Assembly (NCBI GenBank): GCA_903906315.1
Contig: CAIVJW010000300.1
Location: 1 to 37,595 of the forward strand
Length of the DNA: 37,595 nt
DNA from: an uncultured delta proteobacterium
GTDB taxonomy: Bacteria > Myxococcota_A > Polyangia > Polyangiales > Polyangiaceae
Direction: 5' to 3'
In this document: positions 16,293-24,157 of the stretch, piece after piece
Layout of the letters: every line of letters begins with the position of its first letter
Position numbering within the stretch: the stretch's first letter is position 1
The notes under the pieces: model-generated
What the model was told of the DNA's origin: nothing
The model's input: the letters and a program-made list of their open reading frames with translations, nothing else
The model's database searches: none
Position numbers and translations under genes: made by a program

Positions 16293-18065
16293 GTGAGCGC
16301 CTCGCAGTACGAGTATCTCGGCGAGATCCTGGTCCGGCGCGGCGTCGTCCCGGCGGAGCGGATGCCCGCCCTGTTCGAGACGGTCCGCGATCGCGGGCAG
16401 GCGCTCACCGACCTCGTGGTCGCGCAGAACATCGCCGACGAGGGGCGCATCGCGCAGGCGCTCGCAGACGAGTGCGGCCTCGGGCTGATGGCGAAGATCG
16501 ACATCGACGCGGTGCCCGCCACCGTCGCGATGCGCATCCCGATCACCTACGCGAAGCAGCACAAGATCCTGCCGCTCTCCGAGGACGACGTCGCCGTCTA
16601 CTGCGTGCTCGCCGACCCGCTCGACACCGTCGCGGTCGACGACGTCCGCACGATCTTCGGCAAGCCCGTCGAGACGGCCGTCGCGACGAGCGAGCTCGTC
16701 CTCAACGCGATCAACCGCGTCTGGGAGAAGCTCGACGGCGGCGGGACGCTCAAGGGCGACCACGCGCTCGAGGAGGACAACCTCGTCGACATCATCGACT
16801 CGGACGACGACGCCCCCATCATCGCGTGGGTCAACGGCCTCTTCGCCCAGGCGGTGCGCGAGCGCGCGAGCGACATCCACATCGAGCCCGAGGAGCGCGA
16901 CGTCGTCGTCCGCTACCGCATCGACGGCGAGCTCTACGTCGCGAAGCGCGCGTCCAAGCAGTTCATGGCGCCGATCATCGCGCGCGTGAAGATCATGGCG
17001 TCGCTCAACATCGCCGAGAAGCGCCTGCCGCAGGACGGCCGCATCACGCTGAAGATCGCCGGCAAGAGCGTCGACATCCGCGTCTCGACGATCCCGACGA
17101 GCCGCGGCTTCGAGCGCATCGTCATGCGCATCCTGCACAAGACGAGCGTCCTCTTCGGCCTCGACGAGCTCGGCTTCGGCCCGCGCGACCTCGGCATCAT
17201 GGATCAGCTGATCCAGAAGCCCGACGGCATCGTGCTCGTCACCGGTCCGACGGGCTCCGGCAAGACGACGACGCTGTACGCGTGCCTCAACAAGATCAAC
17301 GACCCGAGCCGCAACATCCTCACGGCGGAGGATCCGGTCGAGTACGAGATCGGCGGCATCCACCAGGTGCACGTGCACTCGTCGATCGGGCTGACGTTCG
17401 CGAGCGCGCTGCGCGCGTTCCTCCGGCAGGACCCGGACGTCATCATGGTCGGCGAGATCCGTGATCGCGAGACCGCCGAGATCGCGATTCACGCCTCGCT
17501 CACCGGCCATCTGGTGCTCTCGACGATCCACACGAACGATGCCGCCGGCGCCGTCACGCGCCTCGTCGAGATGGAGATCGAGCCCTTCCTCGTCCGATCG
17601 AGCGTCATCGGCATCCTGGCGCAGCGCCTCGTGCGCATGCTCTGCACGTGCAAGATCGCCTACCAGCCGACCGACTACGAGCTCACGCAGCTCGGGCTCG
17701 ATCCGGATCGGCTCGCGCAGAAGGCCCGCCGGCTGGTCTCGCCGCGCTACCAGGTCCACGGGATGAAGTACGAGTTCGTCGGCCAGACGATGCGCGATCC
17801 CGTCTTCTACAAGCCCGGCGGCTGCGAGGCGTGCAACGGCAAGGGCTTCATCGGCCGCCGCGGCATCTACGAGCTCATGGTGATCGACGACGCGATCGGG
17901 CCGCTCATCCTGAAGAGCGCCGACGCCCAGACGATCAAGCGCGTCGCGCAGAATCAGGGCATGGATACCCTGCGAGACGACGGCGCGCGCAAGGTGCTCT
18001 TGGGGATGACGACCGTCGAAGAGGTGCTCGCCGCCTCGCAGGACGACGTCATCGTCGACGACTAG
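16293..18065 (+). CDS. gspE: Type II secretion ATPase GspE
   Basis: A 590-residue cytoplasmic assembly ATPase that powers pseudopilus growth. It starts at GTG 16293, three bases after gspD, with GGAG upstream. The N-terminal domain (1-140) binds GspL in relatives. The catalytic part has Walker A GPTGSGKT at 318-325, the Asp box AEDPVE at 345-350, Walker B GEIRD at 387-391 and the His box TIHTNDA at 411-417. The C-terminal zinc site normally has two CxxC pairs. Here the first is C451-T-C453 (CxC) and the second is C511-C514, with 57 residues between. The shortened first pair is either a variant zinc site or a lost one. All ATPase motifs are intact. Confidence 0.96.
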   Translation: MSASQYEYLGEILVRRGVVPAERMPALFETVRDRGQALTDLVVAQNIADEGRIAQALADECGLGLMAKIDIDAVPATVAMRIPITYAKQHKILPLSEDDVAVYCVLADPLDTVAVDDVRTIFGKPVETAVATSELVLNAINRVWEKLDGGGTLKGDHALEEDNLVDIIDSDDDAPIIAWVNGLFAQAVRERASDIHIEPEERDVVVRYRIDGELYVAKRASKQFMAPIIARVKIMASLNIAEKRLPQDGRITLKIAGKSVDIRVSTIPTSRGFERIVMRILHKTSVLFGLDELGFGPRDLGIMDQLIQKPDGIVLVTGPTGSGKTTTLYACLNKINDPSRNILTAEDPVEYEIGGIHQVHVHSSIGLTFASALRAFLRQDPDVIMVGEIRDRETAEIAIHASLTGHLVLSTIHTNDAAGAVTRLVEMEIEPFLVRSSVIGILAQRLVRMLCTCKIAYQPTDYELTQLGLDPDRLAQKARRLVSPRYQVHGMKYEFVGQTMRDPVFYKPGGCEACNGKGFIGRRGIYELMVIDDAIGPLILKSADAQTIKRVAQNQGMDTLRDDGARKVLLGMTTVEEVLAASQDDVIVDD

Positions 18066-18079
18066 GCCGGGAGGGCACC

Positions 18080-19306
18080 GTGGCAGTCTTCGAGTACCGC
18101 GGCATCCTCATCGGCTCGGGCAAGCCCGTGAAGGGCGTGCGCGACGCCGAGAACGCGAAGGTGCTTCGCGCCGTCCTGCGCAAGGACGGCATCCTGCTGA
18201 CGACGGCTGCCGAGGAGAAGGCGGGGGCCGAGAAGAAGCAGTCCTCGCTGAGCTTCAAGGCGTTCACGGGGCGCCCGTCGACGGCCGACGTCGCGCTCGC
18301 GACCCGTCAGCTCGCGACGCTCATGCGCGCGGGCATCCCGCTGCTCGACTCGCTCAACGCCCTCATCGATCAGGTCGAGAAGGACGGCCTCAAGCGTGCG
18401 CTCACGGCCATCCGCGAGCAGGTCCGTGAAGGCATCAGCTTCGCGAAGGCGCTCGAGCAGCATCCGACGATCTTCCCTCCGCTCTACGTGAACATGGTGC
18501 GCGCGGGCGAGGCGTCCGGCACGCTCGAGGGCGTGCTCGAGCGGCTCACGGACTTCATGGAGTCGCAGGCGCGCCTGCAGGGCAAGGTCGTCGCCGCCAT
18601 GGCGTACCCCGCGCTGATGGTGCTCATCGGCACGACGCTCATCTCCGTGCTGATGGTCGCCGTCGTGCCGAACGTGGTGACGATCTTCCAGTCGATGGAC
18701 CAGGCGCTGCCCTGGTACACCGCGACGCTCATCGCCGTCTCGAACGCGATGTCGAACTACTGGTGGCTCATCCTGCTGGTCATCTTCGCGGCGTCGTGGG
18801 GCTTCCGACGCTGGAAGCGCACGCCGACGGGGCACTTCGCCTGGGACCGGTTCGTGCTCCGCATCCCGGTCGCCGGCAGCCTCGTGCAGATGCTGTCCAT
18901 CGCGCGGTTCGCGCGGACGCTTTCCACGCTGCTCGGCGCGGGCGTCGCCCTGCTGACGGCGATGGACATCGTGCGGAACGTCCTCGGAAATGCGGTGCTC
19001 GAGAAGGTCGTCGTCGAGGCGATCGGGTCCATCCGCGAGGGGCAGAGCATCGCGGAGCCGCTGCGGCGGAGCGGTCGCTTCCCGCCGATGGTGACGCACA
19101 TGATCGCGGTCGGCGAGAAGAGCGGGCAGCTCGAGAAGATGCTCGAGAGCGTCTCGAACGCCTACGACGCAGCCGTCGAGAGCCGCGTGCAGCTGCTGAC
19201 CAGCCTGCTCGAGCCCCTGATGATCGTCCTCATGGGCGGCGCGGTCGGCTTCATCGCGGTGTCGATCCTCATGCCCCTCATCCAGATGTCGAGCTTCGCG
19301 GGCTAG
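18080..19306 (+). CDS. gspF: Type II secretion inner-membrane platform protein GspF
   Basis: A 408-residue polytopic protein at the core of the inner-membrane platform, which couples GspE to pseudopilin insertion. Two repeated cytoplasmic T2SSF domains are present (about 70-192 and 272-394), each with the pattern ARQLATLMRAGIPLLDSL or ARTLSTLLGAGVALLTAM. The TM helices lie at about 171-200, 225-242 and 376-400. The motifs EASGTLEGVLERL (144-156) and EKSGQLEKMLESV (346-358) mark the repeats. GTG 18080 is chosen for the strong GGGAGGG site upstream and because AVFEYRG is the usual GspF beginning; the frame runs open further upstream inside gspE. Spacing to gspE is 14 bases. Confidence 0.96.
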   Translation: MAVFEYRGILIGSGKPVKGVRDAENAKVLRAVLRKDGILLTTAAEEKAGAEKKQSSLSFKAFTGRPSTADVALATRQLATLMRAGIPLLDSLNALIDQVEKDGLKRALTAIREQVREGISFAKALEQHPTIFPPLYVNMVRAGEASGTLEGVLERLTDFMESQARLQGKVVAAMAYPALMVLIGTTLISVLMVAVVPNVVTIFQSMDQALPWYTATLIAVSNAMSNYWWLILLVIFAASWGFRRWKRTPTGHFAWDRFVLRIPVAGSLVQMLSIARFARTLSTLLGAGVALLTAMDIVRNVLGNAVLEKVVVEAIGSIREGQSIAEPLRRSGRFPPMVTHMIAVGEKSGQLEKMLESVSNAYDAAVESRVQLLTSLLEPLMIVLMGGAVGFIAVSILMPLIQMSSFAG

Positions 19307-19402
19307 GCGGGCATAGGCCATGCTGGGTCGTGGTTGTGAGGCGTTGGTGCGGCTCGGCGATACGCGGTGTGCGCGCGCGGGCGCGAGGTAGAGGCGAGGG
19401 GA

Positions 19403-19816
19403 ATGGCGCGGCGCAGGCAGCGGGAGCAGACGATCTTCTTCCCGTGGGAGCGGGGCGGGGGATTCCTGCGTCGAAGCGGGCTCGCGCGCGCCAAGCCCTT
19501 CGTGGCCGCGATCGGGATGGCGTTGCTGTTGCTGCTGCTCGGCAGTCGCGAGCGACGGCAGGCCGGTCTCCGCGCGACGAGGGTGACGCTCGACGTCGTC
19601 CACTCCGGCCTGGACGCCTACCGTGCCGATCACGATCGTCGCTGCCCGGCGGAGCTCACGGAGCTGCGCAGGGATGGCTACCTCGCCGTCGCTCCCATCG
19701 ATGCGTGGGGGCGCCCGCTGCGCCTCGTGTGCCCGGGCCGCAAGGATCCGCAGGGCTATGACCTCTTGAGTGACGGGCCCGACGGCGAGATCGGCGGGCT
19801 GGACCGCGTGGAGTGA
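19403..19816 (+). CDS. GspG-like protein without a prepilin leader
   Basis: A 137-residue protein whose C-terminal half is a major-pseudopilin (GspG) domain. CPAELTELRRDGYL is followed by DAWGRPLRLVC (100-110) and the calcium-loop-like SDGPDGEIGGLD (123-134). C81 and C110 have the same 29-residue spacing as C82 and C111 in the true GspG encoded next. The N terminus differs: a 30-residue basic region precedes an ordinary hydrophobic helix (about 31-47), with no GFTLxE-type peptidase site and no Glu at +5. It should therefore stay as an unprocessed membrane anchor. ATG 19403 has GAGGGG upstream. The 96-base gap after gspF is the largest between gspE and gspN; it holds TTGTGA (19334) and GATACG (19359), a poor promoter candidate. 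Confidence 0.8.
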   Translation: MARRRQREQTIFFPWERGGGFLRRSGLARAKPFVAAIGMALLLLLLGSRERRQAGLRATRVTLDVVHSGLDAYRADHDRRCPAELTELRRDGYLAVAPIDAWGRPLRLVCPGRKDPQGYDLLSDGPDGEIGGLDRVE

Positions 19817-19821
19817 AGGAC

Positions 19822-20292
19822 ATGAACCATTCGTTGACGATTGCGAGGATTCGGGCGGCGCGGCGCGCGGCGGAGCGGGGTGTGACGCTCGTCGAGGTGC
19901 TGATCGTCGTCACGATCATGGCGCTCATCGCGGGCGGCGCGGTGCTGGTCGCGTTCCCGCAGCTGCGCGAGGCGCGGGTCAAGACGGCCATCACGAGCGC
20001 GGGCGCGGTGCGGCAGGCCGCGCAGCTCTACGTCGAGGTCGACATGGCGGGCAACACGGACAAGTGCCCGACGGTCGAGGACCTCGTGGCGTCGAGGAAG
20101 CTCGAGCGCGGCAAGACCGAGGACCCCTGGGGCCGCGGGTTCAAGGTGCTGTGCGTCGACGGCGAGATCCGCGTCCTGTCCCTGGGCGCCGACGGCCGCG
20201 AGGGCACCCCCGACGACGTGCGCGACGACACCTCGCTGAAGGACGTCGCGAAGATCGCGAACGGCGTGCAGTCCCCGGCGGCCGCGAAGTAG
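19822..20292 (+). CDS. gspG: Major pseudopilin GspG
   Basis: A 156-residue type II pseudopilin. The basic leader ends at the prepilin peptidase site G20-V21 (AERG-VTLVEVLIVV), with the conserved Glu at +5 (E25) and the hydrophobic spine 21-44. The globular domain has the GspG hallmark DPWGRGF at 101-107 and an acidic SLGADGREGTPDD loop (120-132) where calcium binds in the family. C82 and C111 are positioned for a disulfide. GTG 19813 is also in frame and overlaps the previous stop, but ATG 19822 has GGAG at eight bases. The product polymerises into the pseudopilus that pushes substrates through GspD. Cleavage needs GspO, which is not encoded in this window. Confidence 0.94.
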   Translation: MNHSLTIARIRAARRAAERGVTLVEVLIVVTIMALIAGGAVLVAFPQLREARVKTAITSAGAVRQAAQLYVEVDMAGNTDKCPTVEDLVASRKLERGKTEDPWGRGFKVLCVDGEIRVLSLGADGREGTPDDVRDDTSLKDVAKIANGVQSPAAAK

Positions 20293-20298
20293 CCGCGC

Positions 20299-21042
20299 AT
20301 GGGCCGTACCCACCAGCGGCCGAGGGGATCTCGACGGGGCGTGACGCTCGTCGAGCTGCTCTTCGTCGTCGGCATCGTCGCGGTGCTGACGGTGGGCGCG
20401 ACCTATGGGTTCTCGGCCATCACGACCGCGCGGCTCCGGCGCGGCGCGGTCATGATCGCGAGCGCGGCGCGGATCGCGTATGCGCACGCCAACGCCACGG
20501 GCAAGACCGTGCGGCTGGTGTTCGACTTCGATCGGAAGCTCGTCGCGCTCGAGGAGGCGAGCGCGATCCTCGCGATGCAGCGCGGCGACCGCACCGGCGG
20601 CGCTCAGGCGGCGACCGAGACCGAGCGGAAGGCCGTCGAGGAGGCCGACAAGATCATGAAGGGGCCGCAGAAGCCCCGCCCCGCGTTCCGTCCGACCAAG
20701 GCCTTCGGCTTCAACGCCGACGCGGGCAAGCCCGGGCGCGAGCTGCCGTCGGGCATCCGGTTCGTTCAGGTCGAGACGGGTCACGACGACCTGCCGTCGA
20801 CGTCGCAGCGCGCGTACCTCTACTTCTGGCCCGGCGGTCAGACCGAGCGCGCCTCCATCCAGCTCACGAAGTCGCGGCTCGATCCGACCGAGAAGGCCGA
20901 GCGCCTCGACGAGCGCGACGTGATGACGATCCTCATCGCGCCGCTCACGGGCAAGGCCGACATCCGCCTCGGCAGGTTCTCGATGCCCCGGCCCCGCGAC
21001 GACCGCGAGGAGTCCGAGCGCGTCGACAGCGGGGGCTTCTGA
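20299..21042 (+). CDS. gspH: Minor pseudopilin GspH
   Basis: A 247-residue type IV-like pseudopilin. The leader ends at G14-V15 (SRRG-VTLVELLFVVG), with Glu at +5 (E19). The globular part opens with RLRRGAVMIASAARIAYAHANATGKTVRLVFDF, the GspH pattern of helix and first strands. It is longer than the usual 150-200 residues because of a charged helical stretch (about 95-140) between strands. It follows gspG by six bases, and its TGA overlaps the gspI ATG. GspH joins GspI, J and K at the pseudopilus tip. Confidence 0.9.
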   Translation: MGRTHQRPRGSRRGVTLVELLFVVGIVAVLTVGATYGFSAITTARLRRGAVMIASAARIAYAHANATGKTVRLVFDFDRKLVALEEASAILAMQRGDRTGGAQAATETERKAVEEADKIMKGPQKPRPAFRPTKAFGFNADAGKPGRELPSGIRFVQVETGHDDLPSTSQRAYLYFWPGGQTERASIQLTKSRLDPTEKAERLDERDVMTILIAPLTGKADIRLGRFSMPRPRDDREESERVDSGGF

Positions 21043-21983
21043 TGGCGCGCGATCGCGGCTTCACGCTGCTCGAGGTCATGGTCGCGGTCGCGATCCTCGG
21101 GCTCGGGCTCACCGCGATCCTGTCGGCGCAGGCGGGGTCGTTCAACGCCTCCCGCCACGCGCGCAACATCAGCGTCGCGACCGGGCTCGCGCGCTGCAAG
21201 ATGAACGAGGTCGAGGAGCAGCTCGCGAAGCTCGGCTACCAGGACCTCGACGTGGTCGACAGCGGCCCGTGCTGCGAGGGCGACACGACCGCGAACGTCC
21301 GGTGCGCGTGGCGCATCGAGAAGCTCACGCTGCCCGATCCGCAGTACGGCAAGCTCGATCTCGCGGCGGCCATCCCCGGGACGATGGGCGCGCCCGGCGC
21401 ACCCGGCGCGGCGCCCGGGGGCGGCATGCTGGGCGGCCTCGGCGGGCTGCTCGGTGGCGCGCCCGGCGGCGCGCAGGGGGGCGGGGCGCTCGGCGGGCTC
21501 GGCGCGATGGGCGGGGCGCTCGGCGGGCTCGGGATGCTCGCGCAGAACAGCCAGCAGCCCGACAGCTCGATGTCGATGTTCCCGCCGGACGCGGGCGTCG
21601 CCGGCATGGCCGATCAGCTGACCGGATCGAGCAACGCCACGGTCAGCGCGGCGGCGTCGATGGGCTTCGGCGGCGCGCTGCAGATGCTGATGGGGATGGT
21701 GTACCCGCAGCTCAAGCGGGTGTTCGAGGTCGGGTCGCGGCGCGTGACGGTCACGCTCACGTGGAGCGAGGGCAAGAAGGAGCACTCGATCGACATCACG
21801 CAGTGGGTGACCGACGGGCGGCAAGCCGGCCTCATCGGCGACATCCCCGGCGCGGACGGCGCGATGCCGGCCGCGAGCGGTAGCGGGGCGGCGCTGCCTG
21901 GATCGCCGGCCCTCGGCGGCGGCACCGGCACGGGCACGGGCACGGGCACGGGCACGGGCAGCAGCGGCGGGACGACGCGATGA
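21042..21983 (+). CDS. gspI: Minor pseudopilin GspI with a large Gly-rich insertion
   Basis: A 313-residue pseudopilin, more than twice the usual 120-130. The leader is minimal, with cleavage at G6-F7 (RDRG-FTLLEVMVAVAILG) and Glu at +5 (E11). The helix runs on to about residue 65. The small beta domain appears split: WRIEKLTLPDP (90-100) is separated from RRVTVTLTWSEGKKEH (233-248) by about 130 residues, of which 112-167 are Gly/Ala/Leu/Met repeats. A second low-complexity tail (272-313) ends in a Gly-Thr repeat. C77, C78 and C88 cluster before the insertion. Stop and start overlap with gspJ (ATGA). GspI nucleates the pseudopilus tip in characterised systems; how the insertion is accommodated is unknown. 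Confidence 0.92.
   Translation: MARDRGFTLLEVMVAVAILGLGLTAILSAQAGSFNASRHARNISVATGLARCKMNEVEEQLAKLGYQDLDVVDSGPCCEGDTTANVRCAWRIEKLTLPDPQYGKLDLAAAIPGTMGAPGAPGAAPGGGMLGGLGGLLGGAPGGAQGGGALGGLGAMGGALGGLGMLAQNSQQPDSSMSMFPPDAGVAGMADQLTGSSNATVSAAASMGFGGALQMLMGMVYPQLKRVFEVGSRRVTVTLTWSEGKKEHSIDITQWVTDGRQAGLIGDIPGADGAMPAASGSGAALPGSPALGGGTGTGTGTGTGTGSSGGTTR
21481..21532 (+). repeat. 22-bp perfect direct repeat inside gspI
   Basis: The same 22 bases occur at 21481-21502 and 21511-21532, a 30-bp period. They lie in the region that encodes the Gly-rich insertion (GGALGGLG units). The period is a multiple of three, so copy-number change would keep the frame. Confidence 0.8.
21921..21962 (+). repeat. Hexanucleotide tandem repeat at the 3' end of gspI
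   Basis: Seven consecutive units based on GGCACG (the first ends ACC, the last AGC) encode alternating Gly and Thr near the C terminus. A run this regular is prone to slippage. Each gain or loss changes the protein by two residues without a frameshift, and the run ends 18 bases before the overlapping gspJ start. Confidence 0.85.
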
Positions 21984-22669
21984 CGCGCAGGGCGGCAGCG
22001 CGCGGCGTCACCTTGCTCGAGGTGATGGTCTCCGTCGGCATCCTCGCCCTCGTGGCCTCGCTCATTTACGGCGCGTTCGACGGGATGGCCAAGGCGCGCA
22101 CGTCGATCTCGCGCATCAACGACCGCTACCATCAGGGGCGACAGGCGCTCTCGCGCATGAGCCGGGAGCTCGAGTCGGCGTTCGTGTCGAAGCACCTGCC
22201 GCTGCAGCTCGGCGCCGCGGTCCGACAGACCGCGTTCGTCGGCCGGAAATCGCGCCCGGCGGACCGCGTCGACTTCACCGCGTTCGCGCACCGGCGGCTC
22301 GCTCGCGACGTGCACGAGTCCGATCAGTGCGAGGTCGGCTTCTTCGGCGCGCCCGACCCCGACCGTCCGGCCAAGGTCGACCTCGTCCGTCGCGAGCAGA
22401 GGACGATCGATCTCGAGCCGACCAAGGGCGGCGTCGTGCAGGTGCTGGTCGACGACATCGAGAGCTTCGAGCTCCGTTACCTCGACCCCGGGACGTCGCA
22501 GTGGGCCGAATCGTGGGACTCGACGCAGCTCGTCGGGCAGCTCGGCCGGCTGCCGTCCCAGGTCAAGATGACGATCATCCTGAAGAACGGGGTGTACGGC
22601 GCGCCGATCCGGCTCATGACGCGCACGCCGATCGCCATGCAGTCACCCCTCGATTTCGCGATCAAATGA
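21980..22669 (+). CDS. gspJ: Minor pseudopilin GspJ
   Basis: A 229-residue pseudopilin with a leader ending at G9-V10 (AARG-VTLLEVMVSVG) and Glu at +5 (E14). After the hydrophobic helix, DRYHQGRQALSRMSRELESAFVS (about 48-70) is the typical GspJ alpha helix. The beta domain ends with FELRYLDPG, then WAESWDSTQ and LPSQVKMTIIL. Length and order fit GspJ, which forms the tip complex with GspI and GspK. It starts in an ATGA overlap with gspI and ends in another with gspK, so gspI, J and K are translationally coupled. Confidence 0.92.
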   Translation: MTRRAAARGVTLLEVMVSVGILALVASLIYGAFDGMAKARTSISRINDRYHQGRQALSRMSRELESAFVSKHLPLQLGAAVRQTAFVGRKSRPADRVDFTAFAHRRLARDVHESDQCEVGFFGAPDPDRPAKVDLVRREQRTIDLEPTKGGVVQVLVDDIESFELRYLDPGTSQWAESWDSTQLVGQLGRLPSQVKMTIILKNGVYGAPIRLMTRTPIAMQSPLDFAIK

Positions 22670-24135
22670 CGATGCGCGAGCGAACGACCCCCCCGAACCC
22701 CGCGCTCCGACGGCGCCGCATCCGGCGGCGAGCCGAGCGTCGCGGCGTCGCGCTCATCATGGTGCTCGCGGCGATCACCGTCCTCACGGTGTTCCTCACG
22801 GAGCTGCAGGACGACACGTCCGCGGAGCTGTCCTCGGCGCTGGCCGAGCGCGACACGATGCGCGCGGAGTACCACGCCCGGAGCGCGATCAACCTGTCGC
22901 GGCTGCTCATCGCGACCGAGCCGGGCATCAAGCGCGCGCTCGGGCCGCTGCTCGGGATGCTCGGCGTCGGCAAGATGCAGCTGCCGGTGTGGGAGTTCGC
23001 CGACGTGGTGCTCGGGCCGTTCAACGATTCGGCGGGCGTGCGAGGGTTCGCCGGCATCGCGAACCTCGACATGACGACGGCGAAGAACCTCGGATCGACG
23101 GGCAGCGGGCGCTTCGAGCTCGTGATCGTCGACGAGGACTCGAAGATCAACGTCAACGCGGCGGCGCGCAACGAGGTGATGTCCAAGCAGCGGCTCGCGG
23201 GCCAGCTCATGGGCATGTTCACGCCGCAGCAGTACGCGCCGCTCTTCGATGGCCGCGACTCGGACGGTCAGTTCTCCGATCGGCAGACGGTGTGCGGCGC
23301 GATCATCGATTTTGCCGACGCGGAGCCGGATGGTAACGAGCAGGCGACGATGTGCGATCTCCGGCCGAGCGCGCCTGCGTCGAGCGCCGCGGAGGACAGC
23401 TTCTACCAGATGCTGCAGGTCGACTACCGGCGCAAGAACGCGGCGTTCGACTCGCTCGAGGAGCTCCGGCTCGTCCGCGGCCTCGGCAGCGACGAGATGT
23501 GGTCGACCTTCGTCGACCCGGACCCGGCCGATCCGCGCAAGCGCATCCTGACCGTGTGGGGGCAGGGCAAGATCAACATCGGCACCGCGAACGCGCAGAC
23601 GCTGCTCGCGGTCATCTGCGGCGCCGACCGGACCACCGCCGAGACGGACCTCTGCGCCGACCCGAACCAGCTCGCCTCGTTCATCATGGCCGTGTCGATG
23701 GTCAAGAGCCTGTTCCCCGGGATCCCCATCTTCCCGACGCCGCAGGAGTTCCTCAAGACGCTGAACGGGCAGGGCCTGTTCGGGCCGATCCTCTCGGGGC
23801 TCGGCGTCAAGCCGGTCGGGTTCAAGGCGCCCACCGAGGTCACGAAGAACCTCGCGAACGGCAGCAAGCTGTTCAGCATCTACGCCACCGGCGTCGTGCC
23901 CGGAAACCGGCGCGAGCTGCGGGTGCGCGTGCACTCGGTCATCGACTTCCGCGGCGTGGCGGACCTCGGCGCCGGCCTGCCGGGGTCGCAGGGCGCGTCG
24001 GGTGCCGCAAGCAACGCGGCCGGGGGCGTGCCGCCGATGCAGGACGCTTCGGGGGCGTCGCTCACGCCCGAGCAGATCATGGCGGCGATGGCCACCAACC
24101 CGATGGGCCGGGTCGTCTACTGGCGCGTCGAGTAA
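22666..24135 (+). CDS. gspK: Pseudopilus tip protein GspK
   Basis: A 489-residue protein, longer than most GspK (about 320-400). A very basic 27-residue leader precedes the cleavage site G27-V28 (ERRG-VALIMVLAAITVL). As usual for GspK there is no Glu at +5, which fits a place at the very tip. IVDEDSKINVNAA (about 154-166) and the helical domain DSLEELRLVRGLGSDEM are GspK landmarks, followed by GKINIGTANAQTLLAVICG. Several cysteines (for example C216, C236, C330 and C341) may form disulfides in the exported domain. ATG 22666 overlaps the gspJ stop; ATG 22672 is an alternative. The C-terminal 60 residues are low complexity and then a conserved-looking end (GRVVYWRVE). Confidence 0.92.
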   Translation: MTMRERTTPPNPALRRRRIRRRAERRGVALIMVLAAITVLTVFLTELQDDTSAELSSALAERDTMRAEYHARSAINLSRLLIATEPGIKRALGPLLGMLGVGKMQLPVWEFADVVLGPFNDSAGVRGFAGIANLDMTTAKNLGSTGSGRFELVIVDEDSKINVNAAARNEVMSKQRLAGQLMGMFTPQQYAPLFDGRDSDGQFSDRQTVCGAIIDFADAEPDGNEQATMCDLRPSAPASSAAEDSFYQMLQVDYRRKNAAFDSLEELRLVRGLGSDEMWSTFVDPDPADPRKRILTVWGQGKINIGTANAQTLLAVICGADRTTAETDLCADPNQLASFIMAVSMVKSLFPGIPIFPTPQEFLKTLNGQGLFGPILSGLGVKPVGFKAPTEVTKNLANGSKLFSIYATGVVPGNRRELRVRVHSVIDFRGVADLGAGLPGSQGASGAASNAAGGVPPMQDASGASLTPEQIMAAMATNPMGRVVYWRVE

Positions 24136-24157
24136 GTTCGCAAGAGAGGGTCAGGGA

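Noticed and set aside
13005-17759. 1584-codon open frame on the minus strand opposite gspC-gspE
   Set aside because: It is a mirror of GC-biased coding on the plus strand. Its translation is Arg/Asp/Val-rich without domains, while the plus strand encodes clear Gsp proteins with intact motifs.
19334-19364. Internal promoter TTGTGA/GATACG between gspF and the leaderless gspG paralogue
   Set aside because: The spacer is 19 bases and the -10 is poor. It is mentioned only because the gap is the largest between gspE and gspN.
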